A stretch of DNA of 64,000 bases, from contig NW_020290024.1 in NCBI RefSeq assembly GCF_003144195.1, positions 62,001 through 126,000 of the forward strand. The letters run 5' to 3'. Within the stretch, counting starts at the first letter, position 1, and every line of letters begins with the position of its first letter. The position numbers and the translations under genes are program-made. The notes under the pieces are model-generated. The model was not told where the DNA came from, did no database searches, and saw only the letters and a list, made by a program, of their open reading frames with translations. The DNA is from Ceraceosorus guamensis (taxonomy: Eukaryota; Basidiomycota; Exobasidiomycetes; Ceraceosorales; Ceraceosoraceae). Positions 25,511 through 37,264 of this stretch are shown piece after piece.

Positions 25511-26569
25511 TCAGGCCCTGACCGCCTTGCGGCCGTTTGACGTGGCAAGAGAAGATCCGTTAGGATTCCACTGCGCGTGACCACGGAATGATCAGTGTGT
25601 GTGCGGGACAGTCGAGCTCTTATTGCCTCACGACCACTCACCCATCCCAAAGTGTAGCCGATGATGAAGGTCAGGACCCAGCAATTGAATCCAATGATCA
25701 GCTTGACAATCTGGATAAGAGTGGACAGACCTGGGAAGATGAGTCCTGGCAAGACTTGAGGCTCGTAGTAGTCTTCCTGCCTCTTGATGTAGAAGCGACC
25801 ATCAGCTCCGCGCTGCAAGAACAGAACGACGATGAGGCTGTTGCGAGAACGATTGGGGTGTATGCGTCAAGAAACCTTGGGGCACATGAGAGTGCGCCAA
25901 AGCTAGCTCCCAACTTACCGGCACGCGGGAGCGCGAATGGCTGCGAGCAAGCTGATTGAAGGCACAAGAGTCTGCGTCGCGTCGATGTAGCTGCGTTGCG
26001 CATAGGAAGATCTCAGCCCCGCGTAGCACTGCAGCTCGTGCCTGACAGGCCTTGCTCACAGTTTGTTGTTGTCCTTGTCAAGAGCTGTGAATAAAAGCCA
26101 CGCATGAGCGGATCCGCGGCGCGTAATGGTACTAGAGCTCAAGGATGTGGAGCGCCTGAGAACTCACCCACGCTGTGCACATCGATATGAGGAGTGAACA
26201 TGCATCGCAGCCATTGGTAGATTGGCAGTACTCCTCCATCTCGAGACTGCGAAAAGGGGATGGCACATGCGGCGTAATACTATTCAGCAACGCAGAAACT
26301 GAGGGCGCTTCTCGAGCTCGCGATCATAAATCGGCCTCCCATCCATCATCCTGACCCGGCTACATTTAGTCCGCCCTGCAGCCGCACCCTCCCTCCCTCA
26401 GCGCAGCCCTTCCACTCACGTTGGGGCTGGATGCAACAGCGCAAAGTGGGTGGTCGAAAGAAGCGTCTGGGGCAAAGTAGGTCTTGAGGACCTTCGACTG
26501 AGCCGCAGCCGTAGGTGCCTCGATGAGGCCCTTGACCACATTCTTGACCTCGCGCGCTGGATCCTGCAT
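25511..26569 (-). CDS. SigF-like NTF2-like domain protein with membrane segment
   Basis: Small fungal protein with an NTF2-like fold ending in a hydrophobic region; no biochemical role is established. Exons: 26569-26420, 26246-26168, 26084-26060 (25 nt), 25990-25919, 25837-25642 and 25570-25511; 193 aa, phases 0,1,2,2,0. Family marks: PAREVKNVVKGLIEAP, TYFAPDASFDHPLC, LPIYQWLRCMFTPHIDV, ALDKDNNKLYID, then ADGRFYIKRQEDYYEPQ, the conserved 'xxYxIxxQEDxY' block. After it comes a hydrophobic span, LSTLIQIVKLIIGFNCWVLT. The fourth intron acceptor at 25838 is chosen because it alone restores LIVVLF and keeps frame. The last 20-residue exon is the least certain part. It is convergent with OPA3. Confidence 0.85.
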
Positions 26570-27335
26570 CTTGGCGTTGTTGTTTCGTCGAGGTGTTCGA
26601 TTATTTAATCGAGGCTTGAGGAGCGCGTCGGCGTGAGCGTCGAGAACTGAGAAGCAAATGGTAGTGGTGAGTCTTTGATCAAAGTTTGAGCCTTGCTGTT
26701 AAGGGCAGGGGAAAATGTCACACCACCACTGCGACCGCACCTCGATCGTCGCGAGCCGTGAGCACGAGCCAACCTCCACTTCGACCCCGAAGTTCACGTC
26801 GAACTTTGGCGGCTCAGCAGATCGCACGCAGCATGGCCTAGAGGCGCATATTTGGCGCGCGATTTCTATGTGGCTGACCTTGGTGCGCGGACGAGCACGC
26901 ACGCACATGCAAATGAGTGCGGGTGGGACCCGTGCGTGGCGCAGTAGAAGATTTCAAGGCAGGGGTCAGCTTCCCTCCCAGCAGCTATGTGTTGTGCGTA
27001 GGTACTGCTCAAATTGTGGGCACGATGTGCTTTTGGAGGTCACTGCACGTCGTGAGTGCAATTGGTCTCTTTACACGTAACCAATCTAGTTGCCTTGAAG
27101 GATCCCGTTCGGCTTGCTTTTTCGCCCTCAAAGCCATCCAGGACTTGGTCAACGATCGCTGCTCACGTGCAGCCGACAGAAAAGACTTAACGTGCAGCAC
27201 CATCGAAGGATCGAGTAATACGATGTCGTTGGCTGTGGTCAGACAGGTATTATACAATTGCGACTTGGCTTCTATGTAACAATTGCTGGCTACGTCTCTC
27301 TCTCGGGCAATGACTGTGGGTCTCAGATCTCTGCG
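26570..27335. other. Intergenic spacer
   Basis: No supported gene. It lies between the end of the SUMO-protease gene and the start of the NTF2-like gene, both on the minus strand, and should hold that gene's promoter. Confidence 0.5.
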
Positions 27336-30300
27336 CTACTCTTGCATTGCATCGTCCACCTCCATCTCATCCATCGCTTCTGCCGCTTGCCTCGTCGCGT
27401 CTTCGCTCTCCTTTGCCGCCTTGTCCGCATCCTTCTTCAGAGCGTTGGCTAAAGCTCTCTGTTCGAGAGTTTCACGCTCCTTGCTCTCCCATGCTTGGGC
27501 TAGCTCTTCGATTTTGTCCCGCCAGTGCTGCCTTCTGCCGAGCTCAATTTCCTCCTTCTTCCACTCCTCATGATCCCGCTGTCTGGAAGGAATGACATCT
27601 TGACAAAATTTGTCAGGATCGCTGAAGAAACGTTCGAAGTAATGCAGCACAAAAAGTCCGCAGTCGCAGTAATTCGGCTGCTTAGGCCCTGAAACGTCCT
27701 GTTGACAGTGAGAATGACGTCCGCGGTAATGTTCGATCAGTGGCCCTGACTCGGAGGCGCAGCCGGCATGAAATCAAGCGTCGCAACTTACAATGTGGTT
27801 GACAGCCAGCTTCTGATCTAAGCTTGCATCATCGAGAGGCACGGTTCTCTTAGCCTCCTCTTGCCACTTGCCCGTCTGCTCAAGCCAAGTGTACTTCATG
27901 TAATTCGTCAGATCCTTCGTCACCTTGGTGTGCTTGCCCGCAAGAGAGTCGAAGACGAGCACTGTCGCGCCTTCCTGAAAGTATCCCAAGTAGCGTTCGG
28001 CAATGTCTGTCCGCTGTGCCAAGCGCGTCGCGGTTGCTGCAGCAGTGGAAGTTCGTGATTTCTGGTCGTGGAGTGTGGTTGCAGGCGAGGTGCGCGCCTT
28101 GCTACCATACGTGTTCGCTGGAGACGTCTTTGCCGAAGCACCCGAATCGTTGACGGGAGATGTTCGGCTTGCTGGAGCAAAAGCTACGTCTGGCGGCTGT
28201 AACGACATCGTGGTCCGATGCTCAGGCGATTGAGATGCCGAAGGTTGCGTCCTCTCTTCGTGCGCTACAAGTCTAGGGTCTGGCAAGAGAGCCGAGTTGC
28301 GACCGTATTGGGGCTTCTCGTCTTCGTCATCTGAAAAGGTAGGCGGGAGAATGGGATACTTACCTCGACTGCCTATACGCGATCCAGATTGGTGCTTCTC
28401 TACAAGCGAAGCAGATTGCTGCTCTTCTACAGATCCGCCACCAAGGAGGGTGCCTCTCTCACTTGGGGATACCAATGCATCCACATCGTCGTTCGCCCAA
28501 CGTTGGTGACTCGACCGTTTTGGTTGGGATAGTTGTACCATCGCTTCGGCGTTGAACGGTATCAAGGAAGAGGTGTCGATCGAAGAATGGGGTTCCCCTG
28601 CTCCATTCCAGACTCTCTCAGGCGAGACAAAACCGTCAGGAGTGTTGTAAACGGTGCTGGGACCTGGGCTGCGGATATCGTTCACGGGAATGTGTCGGGC
28701 GCCCGGGCTAGTGAGCTTGATTCCCAAAGCATCGTGACCTGGTGTACGAGCGGGCGTCGCTTTGTCTGAGTCGTCGAGCCGACGTCTCTTTTTAGGCGTC
28801 TCCGGTGGTGGCGCAGACTGGCGAAGATTGTCAGCCGGTGTGCCAGGCGGTGAGCAAACGACGGGCTCTGAACGCAGTCTTGCACGCTTAGCAGCCTCCG
28901 GCCCTTCGTCTCCTCTCGCGTCGCAGTCAATAGGGGGCGTCGACAGCATACAGGTTCGTGTGTCGGATTCGTCATCTTGTAGCTCGCTGGCAGGCATTGC
29001 AGGGCCGTCCGCCCGGAGTTTACTGGTTCGCCGAGTCATCACGGGTTCTCGCTCTGGATCCGATGGTCTCTCATACATCGCAGCTATTCGACCTTCATCG
29101 ACAGCGTAAGAAGGATTGACAACAATGGCGAGGTACCAGTGCAAAGACTCGTTGATGGGAAGGACCAAATACTTCTTGGTAAAGATGCTTACTTTAGCCC
29201 ATTTTCGAACCAGCTCGTAGGCTCTGGAGTAGTCGCGCGGCGCTGTCGACGTCAGCCGCTTGTAGAAGAAGGAGGAGAAGATGTGGATCGAATCTGCAAG
29301 CTCGCTGTCTCGCTTTCGTATCTCCTCGTGTAGCACCTTGAGACCAAGCTCGATGATGGTGTCGTTGACTGCCAACGCAATTGAGAGAACTTAGCCAGAG
29401 GTCAAGATGATGGCGTACCCAGACAAGAATTTGGTTCGAGCATAGACTCACGGAATTCGCCTTCTGCAAGCTTGGCAATGTCTTCGTTGTACACGTCCAC
29501 GGCGCCGGGCCTGTCTTGAGGATAACGAAGCCGCTTCACCAACTCGCGAGGCTTCGCGGGCGGATTCTCGTGCGCTTGCGAGTCCGCGTTCGACTCGGAG
29601 CCAATACTGACTTCCATTGGACCATTGTCGGTGCTCACCTGAGGCAAATGAGAACCATCAGAAGAAGCCAAAGCGCTTTGGACGGCCGCACTTTTAGCAG
29701 ATGGTCGGGGTTTCGGCCGTGGTCGTTCCTGAGCTTTCTCACCAGGCGACGGCAAGCCGCCTTCAAGTTCCATGCGTGACGATCGTCTCTCAGCAGCATC
29801 GCTATCTCTCGCTTCTGTCCTCTCGGTGATGTATCTGGCCTCATTCGATGGACGATAGGCTCGCAAAACAGGCGCAGAGCTTTGAGAGGCAGCTGCCCTA
29901 AAAGCTTCTGGTCTCAGCCACTCGATGTTGAGAGACCCCAATTCCTTCACCCTATTGAGCGAATTGACAAGTCTCTTGCGAGTCTCTGAATTGTTGTCTG
30001 GATCATGCACTGTAATGGCAACCTGTGTGGAAGCAGAGCGAATATCGTAGTCGGGATGCTTGGTGAGGGGGTGCTGTCTATCCCTGACTTGGGGCCATAA
30101 CATCAGTGCCCTGTCTTCCATCGAGACTTGAACTTTCTCCAAGTGCGCTGGTTCCAGCGATATCGTGTGTGATGTGGACTTGTCGACGTGGGAGAGGTTG
30201 CGATGGGGAGAGTGCTGCCATTGCAGTTCTAGGGTGAGACCGCCCGAGCCGACGTGGAAGATGAGCTTGGGCTTGTGTTGCTTGAGAGTCAGTTTTTGGA

Positions 30301-31429
30301 CATCGCCGATTTCGAGAAGCTCAAGATCGAATTCTGTCGTCTCTGGCACTCTCGCCCTGCCAAACGTCTTGGGAGCAGGCGTTCCTAATTCTCTCGCCGT
30401 CCTTTGGCGCGTTTCGCTGCGATCGACCATTTCTGGCTCGACAGCGTCTTGTCTTGGCCTCATAAGCGATGTTTTTGAGGGCCGAGATGGGCGATCGGTG
30501 TCTCGAGGGGGAAGGATGTCAAGGGGGTCGCTGCTGCCATCACCTTGATTCATGTCGGTGGACGGGCTCTGTCGGCGGAAAGGTATGCATAACTTTTCCT
30601 TTCCCTTCGCATGATCGCTAGGTCCTGCTCTGTTGGGGCCTGAAACCTCCTCATCATCGTCGTCGTTGGTAAGATCAATGGGCCCGGTTGCTTGCTGTTT
30701 GGGCTGCTTGCCACGGATAGTCTCGCTTTTCTCGCTTCGGCTTGCATCTCGGTATTGGGAGATGTCGTCTCTGGCACCTGATATCACGAGAGGGAGCAAA
30801 GCCGTCATGAATGAGACGTCGCCACATGCGAGGGTGTACGCCGAGCCGACTCGCAGAGATTTCCACAAATACGCACCGCGAGGTTTTTGGTAGAATGTCG
30901 AGGTTCTGGCTGCGCTGATGCCTGGCGGAGGCCTTCTTGTCGACTCGCTTATGGTGTCCCGACCAGGTTGATAGGATGACATCACCCTCTTCTTGGTCTG
31001 ACTCCTTTTGGGTTTCTGCTCGCCCGTGTCAGGCGTTGAAGGATCCCTCGGGGCCTTTGATGCCGTACAAATCAGCGGAAATGTCCGATGCGCGATGCAC
31101 GCAGCCTTTACCACTCACCATCTCTTCGTCTGAGTCCGACATGTGCGTCGGATTATAGATTGGAGTAGGTTTCTTCTTCCCATTCGGTGCAGCAAGCGAC
31201 GAGGGCCTGCGAAGGCTATCAAATGAGCTTCAGACGACTACGGGCGCGCCCCACGAGTCACTTACCCTGCGTGCTGCTGCTCACGATCGTGTCGTTGATC
31301 TGGTCCGATATGAAAGGAGTTCAGGATGTTGCCAGAGTCTCCTGCCATTGACAGATTGAAGGATCGTTGCGATCTTGCAGCCTCGAAAGGATTGTGGGCA
31401 GGCTCGCCCGGCCTGGGCACTCTGGGCAT
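27336..31429 (-). CDS. ULP2: Ulp2-type SUMO protease with split catalytic domain
   Basis: Cysteine protease of the C48 family that removes SUMO and trims SUMO chains in the nucleus. Exons: 31429-31266, 31206-31119, 31054-29452, 29368-27792 and 27698-27336; 1264 aa. Residues 1-600 are mostly disordered, with acidic LTNDDDDEE, which could act as a SUMO-interacting stretch. The catalytic domain begins EGEFLNDTIIELGLKVL, the substrate-binding start rebuilt across intron 3. The catalytic triad is His695 in LPINESLHWYLAIVV, Asp1092 in VLVFDSLAG and Cys1157 in NYCDCGLFVLHYFERFF. Between His and Asp lies a Ser/Pro/Thr-rich insertion of about 380 residues. Ulp2/SENP6-7 enzymes carry loops here, but this one is very long. 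The tail is a charged, probably coiled-coil helix ending in acidic residues. Confidence 0.93.
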
Positions 31430-32523
31430 GATGAAACGCTCTCCTGATGCGTCTTACACCCCCATGCGAAGACTCGTTCCAAATGCATCCATGGAAGAGC
31501 CCACTTGCTGGCAGGCGATACTCGCTCGCGTACCCGAAAGCAGGGAGTGTATGCTCGAAGCAAGTCAGAGACGTGTCCCTCGCCCCTTGTCGACCCTGGG
31601 AGCAAATTGACTGCGCAAAGCTCTAGGATGCTGCGCTTTCGGCAAGCCCTCAACAATGCATACACATGCCCCGAGCTGGTCGAAGACCTCGTGAGCCTCA
31701 GCGCACAGCCTGACAGTGAAGAGTCCGCCCTTGAATACCACTGGCCGAATGCGGTGCTTTCTGTTTCTGCAAATGGCGTCCTTGTCCGACGTGCGGCTTG
31801 GTTGGATGTTCGAACAGCAAATCAGGCTGCGGGAGCGGTGCAGGAGAGCAGCGTGGCGGGATGATGTCGCGAAGTAGATGAGGGGGGGCCAAGCAACGAG
31901 CGATGGTAGGAGCCGCCCAAGATCTGAGAAGCATTCAAGGGCCACGATTATGATTTGGAATTCACGAGTCTAGCTGAGCTCTGTCTGATCTGAGCCTGAG
32001 CCCGAAGCAGTCACGAGTGATTCGTGATTGAAGCTGCTGATGACACCCAATCAACAAATCGCGACCTTTCGACGTCGCCATCATCATGCACCTGTGGGGC
32101 GCGTCACAAAGTTCTCATGGGCGGAAATCAGCACGTCGCCGAGCTACGCGCACGCGCGTGTGCGTCTCGACTCGCGCGCTACAAAAAAGTGTGTGCGCTT
32201 GTGCAGAGGCTGTGCTCAGCAGCGCGGCTGAGAAGAGGCACACGTGATTGTATGCTTGCGCCTACAGTAGCTACCTACCCACGCAGAATCATCAAAATTC
32301 GCATCAAAGAATCGCACTCAACTCGAAGAACATGACACGGACCCAATCAGTAGTGTGTACTTTCATCGCATATGCCATGAAACCATTTCCCAACGGCTCC
32401 TTGGCTGTTCAATACCCGCCGCCGGCCTTGGTCACAGTCACTCGCTCGTGAAATGGGTGCAAGTGTACTGTCACGCATGAAGAAGTTTGGCATCCGAAGG
32501 GACTTCGAGCAAGATATATAATC
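31430..32523. other. Intergenic spacer with TCACGA motifs
   Basis: About 1.1 kb upstream of the SUMO-protease gene and downstream of the alkaline phosphatase. Motif copies are TTCACGAGTC at 31961-31970 and TCACGAGTGATTCGTGATTG at 32011-32030. An ATATATAAT at 32513-32521 lies just past the phosphatase stop and may be part of its 3' end signal. The frame at 31505-31864 is open but matches nothing. Confidence 0.5.
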
Positions 32524-34410
32524 TTACGTTGACCGCTTGCTCCTTCGACTGAGAAGGTCTCGAGTGGTGTGCTGCAAGTTCACTCCTAGTACCCGCTCCA
32601 TGAATTTGCCCACATCCGTGTTCTCGATGTTGCCCGCCAGTTCAGCAGAGCGCCATCCCGCGGCATGCACCGGCACATCGACTCCTGTATGCCCAGAAGT
32701 GCTCCAGCCCAGCTCCACACGCCTGCTCATAATGTCGGCAAAGACCTTTCTGCATTCGTCTGCTGTGTTGATCGGAGGATCTTGCAAAGCTTGCGAGTGG
32801 CCGATGCAATGGAGCACCCGCTCCACTTCCGCATCGGTGGCTGGACCACCCGCCTCAGGTCCTGTCAAGCCCGCTCCGTTCTTGCCGAGAGACTCTTCTA
32901 CGACGAATTGCTTGACCTGCTCCCTGGTAGGCGGCGACCTGCTGCTTGTAGCGAACGAGACCAACTGTGCAGAAAGGGCAGTGGCAGACTTGCGCGCAGG
33001 GATGAGGCGACTCGGATAATAGGCGTAGTTGGGGTATGCAGACGTAAGTTGTCGCCCTAAAGTGAGACCACCAGTCTCGTGATCGCTCGTCGAAATCAGT
33101 ACTGTCTTTTCCCCTCTCTTGTTAGCCTCGTCGACCCATTCATGGACTGCGTAGATTGCTTGCTGATAGGCTACGATTTCCCTAGCATGGCACGCAGGAT
33201 CGTTGGCGTGCGCACACAGATCGATTTGGCTTCCTTCCACCATGAGCACAAAACCCTTTTTGTTCGACTTGGAGCGAGTCAGCAGATCAATGGCTGTCAG
33301 CGCAAGCGATTTGAGGGGAGGAAACGCTGCTCGATTGACTTCCGAGAACTGGCGATCGATTTCGAATGGAGTGTTTGCAGGGCTCAGCAGAGCCAACAAC
33401 GGTGTGGAAGACCTTTGCAGCGAGGCTAAGAACTCATGCTCAGCAGACTCGTCGGAGCCTTCCGCACTCGGAGCGGCGGACCCCTGTATGCCATCGTGAA
33501 AGACGCGCATATTTGCGGTGCTGAATCTGCTAGCATTTTTGAAGCCGTGACCCATCTTCACGTGCCAACCTCGAGAAGTGGCCTCAGTAACCAGGTCGCC
33601 CAAGTCCTGCCTGCAGCTAGATGGATGTGACATTGGCAGGTACAAGCACCCACCGCCGCCAATTGCGAGGTCCAGAGGCGGGGAGAGGGGCGTCGTTCCT
33701 GGGCCAAGAGCAGGCGCTGAGAGGTTCAGAGCCTCTGGTGAAAGCCCCAATGAATGGAGAGCAATCAAGGGCTCCTGTGCGCGCGACTCGACGTGTGAGA
33801 TGAACGATGCCGGAGTCGCGTCGGTCAGTCGGCTCGTGACGACAACACCTGTTGCCCAGCCTGCAGCCTTGGCGGCCTCGAAGACTGTTCCGCATGCCTC
33901 TTTGCTCGCGTCGACACCAATGGCTCCATTGTAACTCTTCTTGGCGCACGAAAATGCGGTCGCACCTGCTGCGCTGTCCGTGATGAGGCTGTCTGAAGAG
34001 GCCGATCTGTGACTACCGACCAAAATCTTGTCCAACGGAGTGTGCGGCAACTGATTAGCGGGTCGCTCTGAGTGATGTGGACCGTCCTGCTCGGGCTTGT
34101 CGCCGTCGTGTATGTAAGCGGAAAATGCCCTTCCAAAGGTTTCGCTAGCGGGTCCGTATCCGTCAGAGATCATGAAGATGATGTTGACCTTCTTGCTTCG
34201 ATGGCGGCTACTCCAAGTATGCGTGAGCCACTGCTGCGAGGAGCAGTGCATCATCGAAAGGTATGCCAGCGCTAGCAGACCCAAGAGGGGCACGACTGCC
34301 AGCCTCAACCTCCGGCTTCGTCCATTTCGATGTTTGGCGCGTATGAACTCGGCGTGACCTGTTAAGCGATGTCCTTCCTCGAGGCGATTTGTCCCATCTT
34401 TGCCTGCCAT
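32524..34410 (-). CDS. PHO8: Alkaline phosphatase, vacuolar Pho8-like
   Basis: Zn/Mg metallophosphatase that hydrolyses phosphate monoesters, expected in the vacuole lumen. Intronless; 628 aa from the ATG at 34410. One membrane anchor near the N-terminus (LRLAVVPLLGLLALAYLSMM, about residues 37-56) follows a basic cytosolic tail, the type II layout of yeast Pho8. Active-site blocks: NIIFMISDGYG (metal ligand Asp), ITDSAAGATAFSCAKKSYN (nucleophile Ser in DSA), FVLMVEGSQIDLCAHAND, TVLISTSDHETGGLTLG and TSGHTGVDVPVHAAG (metal ligand His). All key residues are present. It is divergent from the phosphatidylserine synthase gene with an 823-bp gap. No phosphate-control site was identified. Confidence 0.96.
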   Translation of the reverse strand: MAGKDGTNRLEEGHRLTGHAEFIRAKHRNGRSRRLRLAVVPLLGLLALAYLSMMHCSSQQWLTHTWSSRHRSKKVNIIFMISDGYGPASETFGRAFSAYIHDGDKPEQDGPHHSERPANQLPHTPLDKILVGSHRSASSDSLITDSAAGATAFSCAKKSYNGAIGVDASKEACGTVFEAAKAAGWATGVVVTSRLTDATPASFISHVESRAQEPLIALHSLGLSPEALNLSAPALGPGTTPLSPPLDLAIGGGGCLYLPMSHPSSCRQDLGDLVTEATSRGWHVKMGHGFKNASRFSTANMRVFHDGIQGSAAPSAEGSDESAEHEFLASLQRSSTPLLALLSPANTPFEIDRQFSEVNRAAFPPLKSLALTAIDLLTRSKSNKKGFVLMVEGSQIDLCAHANDPACHAREIVAYQQAIYAVHEWVDEANKRGEKTVLISTSDHETGGLTLGRQLTSAYPNYAYYPSRLIPARKSATALSAQLVSFATSSRSPPTREQVKQFVVEESLGKNGAGLTGPEAGGPATDAEVERVLHCIGHSQALQDPPINTADECRKVFADIMSRRVELGWSTSGHTGVDVPVHAAGWRSAELAGNIENTDVGKFMERVLGVNLQHTTRDLLSRRSKRST

Positions 34411-35233
34411 ATTGATGATGTTGACGAGCAAAAGTCGGGCGTAGTGTGTCGTGCGTCGAGCAAGGCCTCAAGCCGGGGGTTCCGTTATGGGACGGAGGCA
34501 TGTTGTGCGCTTGGTCTGAGACCCGCTCGAAGTTGCGTGTCCCACCACCCGCGAGGTGTTCAGACGAGCCCCTTGCAACGTCAGTCCAATCAAAGCCACG
34601 TGGGCGACTGGCCGTGCGGAAGCCAAGATTCGATCGAAACGTGATCAGGGAAAGTCAGAAGGCTGTGCTATGCACGAACGCACGCCCCGTGCATTCGAGT
34701 CAAAGTGGTGTGGGCGACGACGGGAAGGGGGCGCGCAGCACCTGACTGCATGCATAGGCGCGAATGATCGAAATGAAGCGGCGCGGATTGTAACGGAGAC
34801 GGGCGTCGCGGTGTCGAGCTGCAGAGCTACAGCTGCTCATGGTGACGCGTTGAGCGCGCGTGCACCGTGCGGTCACAGCAGTGACTGGATGACTGGATGA
34901 TGGTGCTGCTCCCCTTCTCCCTGCTGCTGCTGCATGCGTCCCGAAAACTTCGTGAGAAGCGTCACATCGAAAGGCCATGCAAGGGTCGCTATGTAGCACT
35001 GACTATACAGGCTTTCTAGGTCATCCGTACCACATACCCGCCAGTAGTCGGAGATCACATCGGAACACCATCGTGCCTCCAGCTTTGATCGGTTTGACGC
35101 TCTGAAGACAGCAGCAACACAGAATTGTTAGAGTGAAAACCCGCGGTAACGTCTCGAAGCGCAAAGACGCGGCTCAGGTCGTCACCTCGATCGACGCGAC
35201 CATCACGACGTAACACCAGTCAGTGGAATAGGA
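34411..35233. promoter_or_regulatory. Divergent promoter region of PHO8 and CHO1
   Basis: 823 bp between two divergent starts. It contains a duplicated GACTGGATGACTGGATGATGG at about 34881-34901 and a CTGCTGCTGCTGCATG run at 34920-34935. No gene-like frame stands out. Function is inferred from position only. Confidence 0.45.
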
Positions 35234-36585
35234 ATGCCCGGTACAGTTCCAAAAGCCTTCGATCCAATCCTCGTCTCCTCCTCCTCTTCGTCGGGTCTCA
35301 CAAAAGCAGCAGTCGTCGACGACGCGTCCTCATCGACGTCTCTCAAGGTCAGTGCAGCGCCATCAGGGCATCCGGCCGCTGGAGTCGCATCTCAAGGCGC
35401 CGCACAAGCAGTTGCTTCAGCCGCACCGACTGCCGCTCTTGCCCCTACCAACATCGCGGCAAAGATGACCGCGCAACCTGCCGTTGGACCGATCGAGCCC
35501 AAGGGCAAGAGCAAGGGAAAGAAGGGCAAATCAAGCAGAGCAAAGAGCGAGGAAGCTGCAATCCAACAAGATGGCGCCCTGAAGCAGTTCGTAGAGACAT
35601 CTGGTCACTTCAGTCTTGTTCGGTGAGCTTCAAATGTGCCGCAGCGGAGCAAAGTTGCGAACCCACGGCGCGAACAAGTGTCGTCGTACCTGCTGACCGC
35701 TCCCAACACTGGTTCGGAATACGTGCCCACAGGAACTTCCATCTTGCAGACGCATTCACCCTGATGAACGGGTTCTGCGGAGCGCAATCGCTCTTTGCAT
35801 CAGCTCGATACCTCATCACTTCTGATCCCATTCACGCCTGGCATGCTCTTTGGTTCCCGGTATTCGGCGCAATCTTCGATCTGCTGGACGGAAAAGTTGC
35901 GAGGTGGCGCAATAGCAGCTCAATGCTGGGACAAGAGCTGGACAGCTTAGCAGACTCGGTAAGTGAAAGCTCGCCTCGACGAGTGGCACACATGAGTCCT
36001 GAACCTTTGCGGCTTGCCTCCTCTTTGAAATGATAGACGTCCTTCGGAGCTGCGCCTGCCTTTGCCGCCTTTGCCCTTGGCTTGCGCACTCCCTTGGACT
36101 CTATCATCTTGACCGCCTTTGTGTGCGCCGGCATCGCTAGACTTGCGAGATTCAACGTGACAACCGCTTCCATTCCGCATGACGCGACGGGCAAAGCTCG
36201 GTACTTCGAGGGTTTGCCTATCCCATCATCTCTCATTCTGGTTGGAGGGATGGCGATCTGCATGCTGGCTGGTCGAGTCGCTCCTGGCGGACTGCCCCTC
36301 GTGCTTGCCAAAGAGCGCGGAGTGGGTCAAGACGGATTCACTTTTTTCGGAGCTCTCAGAGACTTCATCCCAGGTGCCAACGCTGGCGATGGTGTTCCAC
36401 TGGGCACGATCGGATACGACGTATCGGCTCACGTCGCCAAGTCTTTGATCGATTTTGGGCTGCCAAGGAGCGCTGCGCTGACCATCGCTTCATACTCCAA
36501 GGTTGAAGTCCACGTCTTATCCTTGGTGTGGCTCACCTGGGCCGCACTCTTCATCAGCAAGACGATCAGGATCCCAAAGCCCTGA
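35234..36585 (+). CDS. CHO1: CDP-diacylglycerol-serine O-phosphatidyltransferase (PS synthase)
   Basis: ER membrane enzyme making phosphatidylserine from CDP-diacylglycerol and serine; animals lack this type. Exons 35234-35622, 35733-35958 and 36037-36585; 387 aa. The CDP-alcohol phosphatidyltransferase motif D-G-x2-A-R-x8-G-x3-D-x3-D is complete at residues 182-204 (DGKVARW...GQELDSLAD). It follows NFHLADAFTLMNGFCGAQS and precedes TSFGAAPAFAAFALGL, a PS-synthase block rebuilt by splicing. Several hydrophobic segments follow. The first 125 residues are Ala/Ser-rich with a KGKSKGKKGKSS basic patch and are not conserved. A strongly hydrophobic LVWLTWAALFISKTI ends the protein. Confidence 0.96.
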
Positions 36586-37264
36586 TTCATCACCCTGCCG
36601 CAGCGTTGAGTGCTCAAAGCCAGACCCAAATGCGCGAATACATGAATGAGCGAGCAAGAAGGATTCGCTTGCCAAGTGAACAGCCTGCTGCGGGCCTTGG
36701 CGCGGCTTGCGTGCATTGACCGAGCCTGAAAGACCAAAGCTTCGTGGGCACCGAGGTGTGGTGATCTGCATGATTTTCTTGGCCACTCACGGGTAGGAGT
36801 GCGAGCTTATGGGTGGCACCGTTCGTGTGCATCCCTGAGCTAAGGCTGGTCGCGCACCGACTTACTTGGTGATCAGACATGGATATCTTGCTCGAACAAG
36901 CCCTACTTGCTCCACTCAACACGAGAGTGCATCTTGTCGCCGCAGCAGACGACTTGACATGAGCTGGAACGTCAACAGGTTCAACTTTGAAAAATCGCAC
37001 TTCAGCGGGCTCCTCGGATCTGGCCTGCGGGAGTGATATCACGATTCTTGCAGCACGGCTCATTCGTCCAGAGTGGATCAGATCAAGGCGTACTCGTCAC
37101 ATTGACAGCTTACAGCCCATGGTGAGGGGACGATTGCGTGGGAAGTTGAAGTGTTCAGCGCCGCAAAAAGCGTCGTTGACGTCGTCAAAGTCGTAAAGAA
37201 GGCCAAGAGTGATGTCTAAGTGCGAGTCGGATGAAAACACAGCCAGGCAAAAAAAGAAAAATCA
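36586..37264. other. Convergent intergenic region
   Basis: Space between the 3' ends of CHO1 and the thioredoxin-fold gene. Open frames here are antisense or chance frames. An A-rich AAAAAAAGAAAAATCATCATAA at 37249-37270 lies at and just past the stop of the minus-strand gene and may mark its 3' UTR. Confidence 0.5.

Noticed and set aside
29402-31114. Treating the N-terminal part of the SUMO protease as a separate gene
   Set aside because: A phase-1 intron at 29451-29369 joins it to the catalytic domain and rebuilds the conserved EFLNDTII block.
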